Position numbers and translations under genes: made by a program
NCBI GenBank assembly: GCA_015680685.1
Contig: MNCI01021541.1
Coordinates: 26,464 to 90,463, forward strand
Length of the DNA stretch: 64,000 nt
Reading direction: 5' to 3'
Source: Gnetum montanum
Taxonomy: Eukaryota; Streptophyta; Gnetopsida; Gnetales; Gnetaceae
In this document: one piece after another, positions 33,563 through 45,929 of the stretch
How positions within the stretch are numbered: the first letter of the stretch is position 1
How the letters are laid out: each line of letters begins with the position of its first letter
Notes under the pieces: generated by a model
Database searches by the model: none
What the model saw: the letters and a program-made list of their open reading frames with translations, nothing else
What the model was told of the DNA's origin: nothing

Positions 33563-36285
33563 GCAAATAGCCCCAAAAATAGGAGCATAAGGAGAACCTT
33601 CATAGTGAGCAACCAAGCACCCATGAGGTGGTCAAGGCCAGCAAGGCAAGTAGGAAAAGCACAAGGAGCAGGAGAACTAACCCTTCAGCATTCATCAAGA
33701 TGCTTCTATTATTGGGCAATTGGTCAAAGGAGATGTTGTAGAACCCCAAGCTCTTACATAAAAACAGCATCTCACATTGTCCGTGGAATTGCTTGAAGTA
33801 ATTCAAGAAAAATCCATATTGATCACAATCATTATGAACATGAACTTTGATCCATTTATGGAGTCTACTTAAGAAGCAGTTTAGATGCAACTTCAAGCAT
33901 CACCTTTGTGGACTATTCTTTCAAATAGTGATGAGTGGTATCTTGATGAAACATATCAATTCTAGCTCAACAAAGATGAAGGCACCACTGTCAACACCTA
34001 CAAGGTCAATATCTCATTCTAATTAAAGCAATTGCAAAAGCTCTTAATCTACCAAATGAGAGGGCTAAGTTACCCCATCTTCTATAAGATTTAACCTTAA
34101 CACTAGAAATTTTTGGCTAAGGTAAGTGTACAGCAAGGATGAAAAATCATATCATGAATTAACTTTGGAAGAGAGGGACATATCACCTCTTTCTCCCAAA
34201 ATGGCTCAATAGGATCTCTATGTATGTAGCCAATGGAAGTGCCATACTAATGGGTAAATACATGGCTAACCTTCCCTAGTTATACTACACAAAAATTTAG
34301 AGGTCGTTTGAAGAGAAGTAGGTAAGGAAGCCAACACTTCCATTTACTTGCCTCATCTGAAAGCTATGCAAGTGCGCTGAAATCCTGGGGTACACAAATA
34401 ACATCCCCAGGAAGGCTTAGAATTCTTTCTTTGTTGAATTACTTAAATTGGTAGCATCAAGGAAAGACCTTGCTGAAGAAGAAAAATTGGAGAAGGAAGC
34501 AGAACCTAAGAAATAAGTTGAGCAAGAGCCTGAACACATCGCAAGCCATAAGTTCCACCTCCACTGCCACAAGACTATAGGCTAGGAATGAGCCATTTCC
34601 AAAAAATTTCCAAAACTCTAAGTTGGGGAAGTAGGGAGGAATCTAGCCTCTTTAAAGTATCAACGATGCTATGTAGCCCACTATTTCAGTAGATCCAACA
34701 AGGGGGTAGAACTCACTATAATTAGGAGGTTAATCCCAGTGGTCTAGATAAATCTCTAGTAATGCTGCAACCTTCCAAGTGATGCTTGAAATGGAAGAAG
34801 GTGCAATAGTAGTGGTAATGTGGCATTAGGATGTGGTAGGTGCAAAAAAAGTAATAATAGATCATATTAAAAAAATCATTTAATGTGCCTATTGTATCCC
34901 CAGTAGATTTGACTGGGACTAGAGATGCACAAATGCTCACTAGAACTTTGATGACTCCTACAACACATGAGGATGTGTTAGACAAATACTATAGATAGGG
35001 AAAGTGATGACCACCTTGTTTGATATCCCTAGTGATGTCACTATAGCCAAATCAGACCTCATCACCACCAAGGAAAAGTTGGTCATGTATGAGGTCAAGG
35101 CAAAACATGCAGAAGTAGAGGTGCAACATTTTCAACAAGATTTGGCCACCCAAAGAGCTGAATAATGGGATCCTTCTTGATTTATTATGTTAACCAGCTA
35201 AAGTAATTTAGAATAGAGTAGCTAATTAAGTTGACTGAGAAGAACAAAGGTGTAGAGCAAGAAATGGAGAAGGTGGTTTGGAATGCCTTTGCTACTGATG
35301 CACAATCTTATGCTCATAGAAAGGCATTGACTACCATGCAAGAAGAGAATAAATAGCTCACTGAAGAGAACTCACAATTGATCACTATTGAAAAACAAAA
35401 AAAAAAGAAATCAAGAAAAAAGTGTCCATTAGTTAAGAGAACAACTAATGAGGGTTAACTAGTATATTAGCAAACTAGCTTGAGAAAACAAAATCCTCTT
35501 GATAGAGAAGGTCCACACCATTCAATAGAATTCCAGAATTAAAATAAGCATGTGGTAAAATGACGTCAAGAAACATGAGAAGTTGAAAGAAAACTTTCAT
35601 GACTAGGTAGGCATGTACAAGAAAATAACAAAAAAGAAATCCAAATGGCCAAAGCTTTCATTGGTTCTATGTCAACATAAATCCTAAGTGGCAGCTAATG
35701 CTAGATAGCTATGCACTAGTCCATCAGGTGGAAGTAAAAAATAAAGACCTGTAGACTGAAGATTTGAAGGCATACATGGCATTGGCTAACCTCAAATATG
35801 CCAACCTTGCCACGTTAATAGTAGGTTGGCCTAGAAGCAAGCTGGAGAAATAGGTAGTAACCACTTATGCATTATATGAAAAAGAGTTTGCAAATAAAAA
35901 AATCACACTATAGAAACTTCATGTTGCAAACGTAGAACTTCACATAGTTAAAACCCACTACCATAGATAAAAGGATGTTGCTTCAGACCTAGCCAAGAGA
36001 CTCACAAATTATCATGAATTCAAAGAAAAGGTTAGGGCATTCAAAGAAGAGTAACGATAGTTTGCAGCCTTGGACATGATGGCTAACAAAATGTTTCCAT
36101 AGCTACCATGCCCTTGGAACATACCAATGACAACACACATTGGTTCAGTAGCCTAGATGGTATAGGATCCATGGATGGAAGAAGAAAAGCTGCATGTGCT
36201 CCTCAACTATTACCAATTTCTGAAGCCTAGCAACAAAGGAAAGCCACCAATCGAGGAGCCACCACCTCTAAGAACTACATGAGCT
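33563..36285 (+). pseudogene. Athila ORF2 (degenerate, long copy)
   Basis: It starts in the same context as 11499 and 41380, but the ATG has become ATA (AATAGCCCC). Readable parts are SDEWYLDETYQF, TTVNTYKVNISF, a central region with GYTNNIPRKA, and a long K/E-rich coiled-coil-like stretch from about 35040 (TTKEKLVMYEVKAKHAEVE). It aligns base for base with 41380-44080. Stops are very frequent. Two similar long copies show that this was a ~900-codon ORF of the family. Function unknown; it occupies the env-like slot. Confidence 0.5.
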
Positions 36286-36475
36286 TCCCTAATTTTGTGT
36301 CTTGTAATATTGTATCCAATTTTTTTTGAAACATCACTACAACATGTAACAATTCATTTTTTTTATTTGTTTCATTAAGTAAATCATTAATTCCATACCT
36401 TCCCAAGATTTTATAAAGAACTCGTTCTTCATTTTGTTTAACTCAGGGATGAGTTTTTATTTAGTTGTGGGGGTA

Positions 36476-37316
36476 TGATGAATCATGATTATGTTAGTCC
36501 TAATATTGGATATCTAATATCAAGGCTCTAACATCATATACATAATATTAGGTCCCAAGAAATGATGTCAAATATCCAATATCGTCTCCTTCGTGCTAGC
36601 CTATAAATACAACACTTGGGTGCACAGTTGGGATATAGTTTTAGTTTCAGTTTTCATAGATTGTTGATTTCTAGTTCTATTTTTTCTAGTGCATGCCCAC
36701 AATGTGATGTTTATCATTGTATAGCATTCTTATTCAAGTGTGACATGCTTGGATATGTTACATGATTGGAAACAAAGATCAAGATTACCTCCATCATTGT
36801 AGCATCCACTTAGATTATTATTGTTTTTAATTGTTTAATTATTCATTATTTCCTTAGTTAATATTTCTATTTATTGCCCTTTACAATTCATGTAATTAAG
36901 TAGAATGAGTATGGCCAATCACGAGTGCTCAAGTGTAAGTACTTGGTAATCTAGCAGTGTATTGTTTAGCAATTCTAGCAATGGTTATACAAAGTCCAAG
37001 ACATATGGAAACAATTAGGAATGGATACTCATTATGCATAGGCTAGTTTAGGTTTTACTTTTCATTTTTCATTACCTTAATTAATTTTTCTCTTTATTGT
37101 CATTAGGAGTAGCATAGGATTAAACAACATCATATACCTTACTTTGGACTAAATCATACATGACAAAGCTACCACTAGTCCAAGTGGGAAGATAATGAAC
37201 TACAATCAAGGCATAAAAATCTAGATACACAACTAGTCCCATCCATGAAATTTGACTAGATCATGCATGAACACTTGTGATTTGTATGGTTGGACATAGG
37301 GGTACCTCACCACTCA
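36476..37316 (+). repeat. Complete Athila LTR shared by two partial elements
   Basis: It starts TGATGAATC after a polypurine tract and ends CACTCA four bases before the primer site. GATATC-type words lie in U3 and the TATA box CTATAAATAC is at 36601-36610. Internal sequence flanks it on both sides, so it acts as 3' LTR of 32.3-36.5 kb and 5' LTR of 37.3-44.5 kb. Confidence 0.8.
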
Positions 37317-37320
37317 TAAT

Positions 37321-37338
37321 TGGCGCTATTATTGGGGA
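37321..37338 (+). other. Primer binding site for tRNA-Asp (Athila)
   Basis: TGGCGCTATTATTGGGGA compares with TGGCGCCGTTGCCGGGGA, complementary to the tRNA-Asp 3' end. The four differences are C-to-T, G-to-A or similar decay. Confidence 0.75.
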
Positions 37339-37443
37339 TGGTGCTAGTTATCTAAATTAGTACATTATACATGATCATTGTAAACACATTTATGATATAT
37401 CTTTCAGGAAATATCAAATCACACACAACATAAACCAACAACA

Positions 37444-38700
37444 ATGTCTCTTTCACAAGGAAATGGTAATGCACCATATAACGAAAACATTCATCAGAGA
37501 ACTAATGAGATATATGGTGAGAAAATTTGGACCAGCCACCCTTATGTAGGGATTTCTTATGTTTATGATCATCCTAACGACACTCAAAGACTGCATTCAC
37601 CTAAGGTAGAAAACCCTAAAGGAGATGAAGTATGTCCTGGACCAAGGGAGGCCTCAAGGCCTAAGACCTCCTTAAAACTAAGAAACAATAAATCAAGGGA
37701 CCCTAGGGAACACCATAGAATCCATGGAAATCCTTCTAGTTCCTCATTTTCTTCTCCCCCTTCAATGTCTAGTTTGATGAAGATGAATGTAGGTAAGGAG
37801 ATAAAGCTCTACTAAAGGGTTGCAATAAAAATAAAAGTCAAACCCATGGGAGAAATCAAAGACATCAACATGAACATAAACAACATCATCACAATTGAAT
37901 GAATAGAAATAGAAATTTCCCTCAAAACTTGTCTGATGATAATGAACCCTTGTTAGCCACTAAGAGCCTAATGCAGATCATAGAGGTAGTTAAGATATCT
38001 TGGAGGCATCACAAAGAGAGTTGCCTACCCAGGCTTGATATGAATAATATTTTTAAATTNTTAAGGAGAAAGAGATTACTCTCAATACAGTTATCCCACA
38101 ACAAACCTTGCCAATACAAAATTCTATTGATGAACTTGAAGCAAATTTTACTAGGATGTAAAAATGGATATATGAAAATGTTACAACTCTAATTGAGACA
38201 ATTAAGGAAAAGATCATGCAAAATAAGCCAAGCGATCATAATAAACAAAGGATATAAAATCAAGAAATAGCTAGGAACACTTTTCAACAAACAAGAAAAA
38301 TGATTGAAGAAAGTGAGCCTATAGACTCAACCACAGATGAAGATAATGGATGTGACATTTGCATATGTGACCATCTAAAGGGCCATTTTCCAGTCTTGTT
38401 GCATCTACATGAGCATTGGGCAGGTGCATTAAACCCAAAGTTTGTACAAAAGAACATACCTAAGAGATTTCCTTTTCCACATGGTAATTATATACAGCCC
38501 CACAACCAACCATACTATCCTAGGAGGACTTATTACTAGCCTTAACACTATCATCAACCACAATGGCAACAACCATAGTCATGGGGGAGGCCACCACCAA
38601 ATTACCCCTATCCTTCCTATCCACTAAAACTACAAGGATATTATGTTTAACACCCTATTTATCTAACTAGTTCTACGTCCTCTACTTCAAATCACCACTA
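37444..38700 (+). pseudogene. Athila gag of A5
   Basis: The ATG at 37444 opens MSLSQGNGNAPYNENIHQR, the best start of any family A gag here, about 105 bases after the primer site. After a frame change, DDNEPLLATKSLMQII and SCLPRLDMNNI (37935-38055) match the minus copy at 50.8 kb. A single N at 38060 then skips the whole capsid core seen in the other copies. A zinc-knuckle-like CDICICDHLKGHF (38353) and QPHNQPYYPRRTYY tail (38500-38540) follow. Confidence 0.7.
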
Positions 38701-38939
38701 TCACTCTCCCAAATATCATCAACTCATGACATCTCATAATGAATCATCACCTCATGCCTCTTACCATCTATCCTACCCTTAATATTCTCATACTCCGCCT
38801 CATCACATGCCACTGCTAGTGACACAGGAAAGTTTGGCATCACACTATCCACAAAAAAATGCTAGTTGTGATGCAAATATGCATAGAAATGTTGATACTA
38901 GTAGGTTTCCACTGTAAACTTAGAAACATCTTTTCTTTA

Positions 38940-39260
38940 GGAAGGGTTGCAAGTGGAAGAAAAACACTCATGGATTGACCACATCGTCTGCCAATCTAGT
39001 GCAATGCCTACCTTTCCACCACCACAGTCCTCTAATCCTACACAAGGGTCACCATCCATTGTTACTCTAATTCCAAACCCAAGCAATAAATCTACAAGCA
39101 TGGGAAGACCAAAAAATCCATGCATACCATATCATGATCAAGTATGCAATCATGGGCCAAACATTTTTCACATTACCACATCTCATACCCTGATCCATCA
39201 TACATTTAACAATCAAGTGTGTGACCAATGATTTGTCTACCCAACCACTACAACATCAAA
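38940..39260 (+). pseudogene. Athila protease-region remnant
   Basis: This stretch aligns with the minus strand of about 49210-48960 and ends in the shared word AAAAGACACCTAGTGGCTTG. Only the region around the protease is left; no active-site motif can be read. Confidence 0.45.
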
Positions 39261-41379
39261 AGACACCTAGTGGCTTGGGAATGAATGGTTACCAATGTTT
39301 TATACATGCATGGATCCTATCTATCTAGTTATTAATCATTTTCATGGCCAAATGTTTGGTTGTGGAGGACATCACCCATTCTAATTTTCAGGATTCATAA
39401 GTGTTTTCTATCTTTTTTTTTTACAATTTTTTGTCAATTTCTTATTTCTTGATACAAGTTTTCCAATTCCTTCCAAATTTTTCTATTTTTTCTTATTTTT
39501 ATTTTCTTTGTTATGTTATCTCTCTTGTGAATAAAATGATCATGTAGCCCATTAAGGTGAGGTTTTCTCTACCCATTGAGGTGAGTTTTTCTCTATGTTG
39601 TCGAGTCATAAGGAATTGATTATTCAAACAGTAAGACAACGTCGTCCATCCACCCATTCCATTAATAAGAGGTTCTTACTCTTGTCATAATGATATTCTT
39701 TTTCATCATTCAACCTAAAAATAAATTCATAATCATTGTGCTTGGATAGAAAGTGAAGAATCAATGGGGAATGTGAAGGGTGTGACATCAAGGAGATTGA
39801 TGGATTCTCTTTGACCACTTCTATATGTTCTATCATGTTGGTAAGGTTGTAATTATATCCTTGTAAATATAAAAAAATGGGAGTAAGAGTACCATAAAAA
39901 GGCAGTGAATAATTTCTATGGTTCCCACTAGAAATACATGTACCCATGCCTAAAGGTTGGTGGCTTCTTAAACCTTAAAGAAAACAAAAACAAAAACAAC
40001 ATGCCATAAATCTACTTCTCCCTTGGACAAAATGCAAGTGATATTACTCCTTGCAACTATGATAGTCTTATAGTTGTTAGGTAAAGTGATGAAAGGATGC
40101 AATGTTACTGCACTATGGTTTGTACTTGGTTTGAATCTTGGATAGAAGCGCTCATGATTATTTAACCATTAATAACATAAAGGATTTATTGTGCCTTTGG
40201 TAAGAAATCTTAGGTCCTAATTTCTACAATCCTTTCTATAAACCATCTCACCTCGCTATCTACATGATCCTAGCTTATGGTTTTGTGTAAGATAGATTTG
40301 TTATCTCAAATTGGTGGTTTCAACATGCGTGTTTTGTTTCATGAGTATGCATTGCATTCAACCCCTTTAGTGCCTATAGACATTTTTAAGTGTGATTACA
40401 CAAGGGCATCATAGGCTGAAGCTGTCTTTGGGGAGGATCCACTTGTGTAACTTTTGTGACTTGTACTTGTATGCATAACCACATCATTCTTCATCTTCCA
40501 AGTTCTTCATTATTAAATTTCCTACTTTCTCTTATCATGTAAATTGACAAATTCCACAACATCAATTTAATGTCCTTTTTCTTACATTTTCCATAGATTT
40601 TAATGTTGACAACTCCACCTTCTAATGCTTTTCATGCATAAAACTAATTTTCTACTTATTCCATACCTATGGACCTAACCTCAACCCTTCCACCTAATCA
40701 CAGAGCTTTGTTTCTTATTCTTACTACCCTCATTAGATGCACATCCATGGACCTCGATATTGAGTACCCAATATTAGGTGGGATGTGACGTCAGATCGAT
40801 ATCAAGTCACACAAAACCTATATATATGATTCCCATGGTGCCCAACCTTCAGTTTCATCATTTTCAACTAGGGGAGTTTTTCAAATTTTCTCTTGTGACT
40901 CAGATCTCTACAAAACCAACTACAACTTTTGATATTTGGATCTCTACTGCTTTGATTTCCATACCATTTAAACCTATTTGAAACAAAAGTGTCCAAGTTA
41001 CTCATGGGGGGTGTTCTTACGTAAAAAACTTGCACCAATTCTCTAAAATTTTCTATTCCTCAAATATTATATAAGGATAAGAATGTTAAAAACCTTCAAT
41101 GTTATAATGAACAATCAATTGCATTAACATCAAAAACCTTAATTTTTCCACCCAAGAAACTATAACCATTATAAAAAGCCACACATAAGGAAAAAGGAAC
41201 CAATTGTGTAAGGTCATACAAGAAGATAGATACTTTCTGGGCATTTTTCTAAAAAAATTTCTAACTCTACAATCATACAAATTAAAAAACCTAAGGAAAC
41301 TAAGGTAGCGAGTAAGGTATAAACCTATTGATGATAAAGAACACAACCTTAGTAACACCCAATCTTTGCTTGATTATAG
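39261..41379 (+). other. Athila spacer and internal promoter (A5)
   Basis: There is no gene. A T-rich tract (39400-39510), the GTGACATCAAGG block (39783) and the GGATCCACTTGTGTAAC block (40434) are shared with A2, A4 and the minus copy. The LTR-like promoter is at 40755-40830 with a CTATATATATGATTCC box. Confidence 0.6.
40755..40830 (+). promoter_or_regulatory. Internal LTR-like promoter (A5 copy)
   Basis: CGATATTGAGTACCCAATATT is followed by GATCGATATCAAG and a TATATATA box at about 40820, about 560 bp upstream of the ORF2 ATG. Confidence 0.45.
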
Positions 41380-44080
41380 ATGGTCCCAAAAAGAGGAGCA
41401 TAAGGAGAGCCTTTGTAGCAAGAAACCAAGCACCCATGAGGTGGTCGAGGCCAACAAGGTGAGTAGGTAGAGCACAAGGTGCAGGAGGCCCAATCCTTCA
41501 GCATTCATCAAGAGTCTCCTATTACTAGGTAGTCAGTCCAAGGAGTGGCCATAGAACCCCAAGCTCCTGCATAGGGACAACATCTCATGTCATCCACAAA
41601 ATTCCTTGAAGTAATTCAAGAAAAATCTATGTTGACCATAGTCATCGTGGAGATAAAATTTAGCCCATTTATGGAGTTTGCTCCATAAGTAGTTGAAACG
41701 CAACTTTAAGCATCACTTTTATGGTCTATTCTCTCAAATAGCGATGAGTGGTATCTTGGTGAAACATATCAATTATGGCACAACAAAGAAGAAGGCATCA
41801 CTATCAACACCTATAGATTTGATGTCTTATTCTCAATTAAAGCAATCATAGAAGTTCTCAATCTATCAAATAAGGGGGCTCAGTTACCCCATATGTCTAC
41901 AAGATCTGACCTTGACACTAGAAAGCTGTGGCTGAGGTAGGTATACAACAAGGATGACAAAGCATATCATGAATTGACTTTGGTGAAGAGGACATATTTC
42001 AAGATAGGGACATATTACCTCTTCCCCACAAAAGCACTAAATAGCATCTCTACATATGTAGCCAGTGGAAGTGCCATACTAATGGTTAAATACATGGCCA
42101 ACCTTCCCTAGTTATATTGCATAGAAATTTAAAGGTGATTTAAAGAGAATAAGGTAGGGAAGCCAACACTTTTATTCCATTGCCTCATTTGAAAGTTGTG
42201 TAAGCATGCTGGAATCCTATGGTACACAAATGACATCCCCAAGAAGGCTCAAAATGCTTCCTTCACTAAATTACTTAAATAGGTAGCACCAAGGAAAGAC
42301 CTTGGTGAAGAAGCAGAACTTGAGAAAGAAGCTAAGCAAGAACTGGAACAATGTCATGAGCCATAAGTTGCATCTCTACCAACACAAGGCTATAGGTCGA
42401 TAATGAGCCATTTGCAAAAAATTACTAAAATATTGAGTTTTGGAAGTAGGTAGGAATATAGCCTCTTTAGAGTCATTAACAATTCCATGTAGTCCACCAT
42501 CTTGGTAGATCTGACAAGTGGGAAAATCTCACTACAATTAGGAGAAGAATCCTAATGGTCTAGACAAATCTCTGGTAATGTTGCATCCTTCAAAGTGATG
42601 CTTGAAATGGAAGAAGATGCCACAGTATTGGTAATGCAGCATCAAGATGTAGTAGGTGTAGAAAATGTAATAACGTATCACATCAATGAATCATTCAATG
42701 TGCCTATTGTTCCCCTAGTAGATCTAACTAGGACTAGAGATACATAAATGCTTACTAGCACTTCAATGACTCCTGTGACACATGAGGATGTTTTAGACCA
42801 TCTACTACAAAGAGGAAAAATGATGAATACCTTGTTTGACATCCCCAATGATGTCATTGTAGCCTAATTAGGCCTCAACACCACCAAGGAAAACTTGGTC
42901 ATTGCTGAGATCACGATGGAACACATGAAAGTAGAGGTGTAACATTTGCAATAAGAGCTAGCTAGCCTAAGAGCTAAACAATGAGATCCTACCTAATTTA
43001 TTATGCCTAAACAACTAGAGCAATTCAAAATAGAGTAGCTAATCAAGCTAACTAAGGAGAACAAAGTTGAAGAGCAAGAAAAGCATAAGGTAGTTTGTAA
43101 TGCCTTTACTACTGATGCATAATCTTATGCTTATAAAAAGGCATTGACTACCACATGGGAAGAGAATAAATAGCTCACTGAAGAGAACTCACAGTTTATC
43201 ACTATTGAAAAATAAAAGAATATTCTAGAAGAAAGTGTCCATTAGGTAAGAGAACAACTAATGAGGGTCAACTAGGATATCAGAAAACTAGCTAAAGAAA
43301 ATAAAATACTCTCAATGGAGGAGGTTTGCACCATCTGATAGAATTCTGTAGTTGAAATAAGAGCATGGAAAAATAAGGCCAAGAAACAGGAGAAGTTGAA
43401 AGAACATCTCTACAACCAAGTAGACATGTACAAGCAAATAAATGGAAAATAAATCTAGATGCCTACTCCACATTGGGTCCTAAGTGGCAACCAATTCTAG
43501 ATAGCTATGCATTAGTCCATCAGGTGGAAGTAAAAAATTAAGGACCTACAAATTGAAGATTTGAAGGAATGCATGGTGTTGGCTAACTATAGATATGCCA
43601 ACCTTGCCATGTTAATAGTAGGTCAGCCAGGAAGCAAGCTAGAGAAATAGGTAGTAATCACTTATGCATTATATGAGAAAGAGTTTACAGACAGAAAAGC
43701 TACTATGTAGAAACTTCATGTTGCAAACTCAAAACTTCAAGTGGTTAAAACTTGCTACCATGTACAAAAGTATGTTGCCTCAAACCTAGCCAAGAGACTA
43801 ACAAATTATCATGTATTCAAAGAAAAGGCCAAGGCATTCGAAGAAGAGTGATGACAAATTGCGGCTTGGTACATGAAGGTCAACAAAATGTTTTCATAGC
43901 TACCATGCCCTTAGGATGTATCGACGCTAGCATACATTGATTTAATAGCCTAGATGGTATAGAACACATGGATAAAAGAAGAAAAGTTACAGGCATTCCT
44001 CAGCCATTACCAATTCCAAAAGCCTAGTAACAAAGGGAAGCGACCAATGGAGGAGTCACCACCATCTAAAACTACATGAG
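41380..44080 (+). pseudogene. Athila ORF2 (A5 copy)
   Basis: The ATG at 41380 (MVPKRGA) is preceded directly by TTGATTATAG, an intron-acceptor-like end. The reading follows the copy at 33563-36285 throughout, including the NSDEWYLGETYQLWHN block (about 41740) and the K/E-rich coiled-coil-like second half. Stops are frequent. It ends near TGAGCTTCCCTGATTTTG (44078), which is also shared. Confidence 0.5.
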
Positions 44081-44240
44081 CTTCCCTGATTTTGTATCTT
44101 GTAATATTGTGTTCAAATTTTTATGAAACGCCATTGCAATATGTAAGAGCCCATTTTTTTGTTTGCTTTTTTGAGTAGTCAATAATTCCATACCTTCCCA
44201 ACATTTTGTAAAGAACTTATTCCTCATTTTTTTAACTCGA

Positions 44241-44540
44241 GGACATGATTATGTCCATCCTAATATCGGATATCTAATATTGAGGCTCCAATATCAGATA
44301 CATAATATCAAGTTGAAAGAAACAATGTCAAATATCCAATATCATCTCTTCTGTGCTAACCTATAAATACAACAATTGGGTGCATAGTTGGGATATAGTT
44401 TTAGTTTTAGTTTTCAGTTAGCTTTTTCATAGATTGTTGATTCCCAATTCTGTTGTTCCTAGTGCATGCTTATGGTGTGATGTTTGTGATTGTACGACAT
44501 TATTATTCAAGTGTGACATACTTGGACATGTTACATGTAC
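44241..44540 (+). repeat. Athila 3' LTR remnant of A5
   Basis: The polypurine tract and the first ~10 bp of LTR are deleted; similarity starts at CATGATTATGT. The TATA box CTATAAATAC is at 44361-44370. Homology stops at 44540 where the copia fragment begins. Confidence 0.7.
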
Positions 44541-45929
44541 CAAACCTCTCAAATCCTCTTATACTAGTACGAAAAATGGCCAAGAAAGGGATAAAAGTTA
44601 GCTTCAGAGAAGACTAGTGCATCATCAAAAGAAAAATAAAGAAGAAATTATTAGAATAAATGCCTACATCAATAAAATCTATAGTATTGAATGTAATCAT
44701 TTTGATCTAAAAGGAACCTCATTTATGACAATAACCTCACCACGATCCAAATTACTACTTTAGGAAAAGAATCACAAGACCCTCATCAAGGCACCTCTAA
44801 GCATCATACAATAAATGAAGAAGAAGCAATAATTTGGCATAAAATATTGTGACACATCTCATACAATATTCTAGAGAAATTTTCAAATCTAAGAAAAGCT
44901 ATAGGAATCTAAATCAAAGATACTCCCAAAGAAAAATGTGAAATTTGCATTCAAGGGAAGCAAACCACTAGTCCTCATACTATAACTATTCATAGAAAAG
45001 AAATCCATCTTGATCTTCTTCATATGAATCTCATTGGACCTATGCCTATCACTCAATAGAAGGAGCTAATTATATGGTAGATATGATGAATGATTATTCA
45101 AGATATACTTGAAAATACAACATGAAAAATAAGGCTAAGGTAATTATCAATTTAATTACTTCTATACCATCATGAATAATATCATGGGCCTACCAATTTA
45201 AGCCACTGGATCAAATAGAGTGGGAGAATTCATCAATCAATAATTCAAATATTTCTCTACATATTAAGAAATTTTCATTACACCATATTCAGATATGGTC
45301 CACAATGTAATGTCATCATAGAAAGGAAGAATACAATCTTATAAGACATCATGAGATGTCTTCAAAAAAATGCTCAAATCACTAACAACTTTTTGGAGCA
45401 TGGCCATGAACATACTAACCTATATTTTAAATAGGATAATCAACAGAAGTAATAAAGATAAGTTTCCTTATGAATGTTTCTACATAAAACATCCAAATAT
45501 AAAGTACATAAGATCATTTGGATGTCACTATTATGTTAAAACTTCAAAATCATTCATAAATACACTAGACAATAGAGGAAATAAATGCATTTTTCTATAT
45601 TATGATACTAAAACAAGTGTGTATATTTACTATGATCCTATAGAGAAAAAATGGCATTCATCTAGAGATGTTATTTTCATGGATGAGCAATTTTTCATGA
45701 AATATTTTTAGATTTCAAATGAAAGGATAGAAGTCAAAAATAATTACAAACTATGGTTACAATGAGATCATCCTCAACAACAAATGTTGAACAATAACTT
45801 CAAAAGAAGAATTGCTATATCTAATGCCATTAGCAACATAGCATACGTAGCCCTCTCTCTAGAACCAATAAATGTAGAAGGAGCCTTGGAAAGGAAAACA
45901 TGTTTTAAAGTTTGCTTTATGTTGAGTGA
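44541..45929 (+). mobile_element. Ty1/copia fragment with integrase
   Basis: This internal copia fragment lacks LTRs and lies between two Athila copies. The left side breaks off Athila LTR sequence at 44540. The right side abuts the end of the minus-strand Athila LTR at 45930, so that Athila probably inserted into it. Confidence 0.7.
44810..45715 (+). pseudogene. Copia integrase (degenerate)
   Basis: A GAG-pre-integrase segment reads IIWHKIL, stop, HISYNILEKFSNLRKAIGI with CEICIQGKQ, giving the H-H-C-C zinc layout (44830-44960). The catalytic core is shattered (MMNDYSRYTW readable at 45085). The C-terminal part is open for 113 codons (45370-45711): ILNRIINRSNKDKFPYEC, RSFGCHYYVK, NKCIFLYYDTK and WHSSRDVIFMDE, standard for plant copia. 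A further open stretch to about 45925 continues into the pre-RT linker. Confidence 0.8.

Larger units (their letters stand above)
32240..36475 (+). mobile_element. Athila fragment A4: spacer, internal promoter, ORF2, polypurine tract
   Basis: Homology to the copy at 40140-44160 begins at about 32335 (TTTAACCATTAATAAC) and runs to the polypurine tract at 36466-36475. It includes the GGATCCACTTGTGTAAC block (32620), the promoter-like region (32940-33015) and ORF2. Gag and pol are absent on this side; the 36476 LTR follows as its 3' LTR. Confidence 0.7.
37317..44540 (+). mobile_element. Pol-less Athila copy A5: gag, PR remnant, ORF2, truncated 3' LTR
   Basis: Primer site, gag (37444-38700) and PR remnant (38940-39260) are followed not by RT but directly by the T-rich post-INT spacer (39400 on), promoter-like region, ORF2 (41380-44080) and LTR remnant (44241-44540). 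RT, RNase H and INT are missing. The minus-strand copy at 45930-51706 lacks the same segment. Confidence 0.7.
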
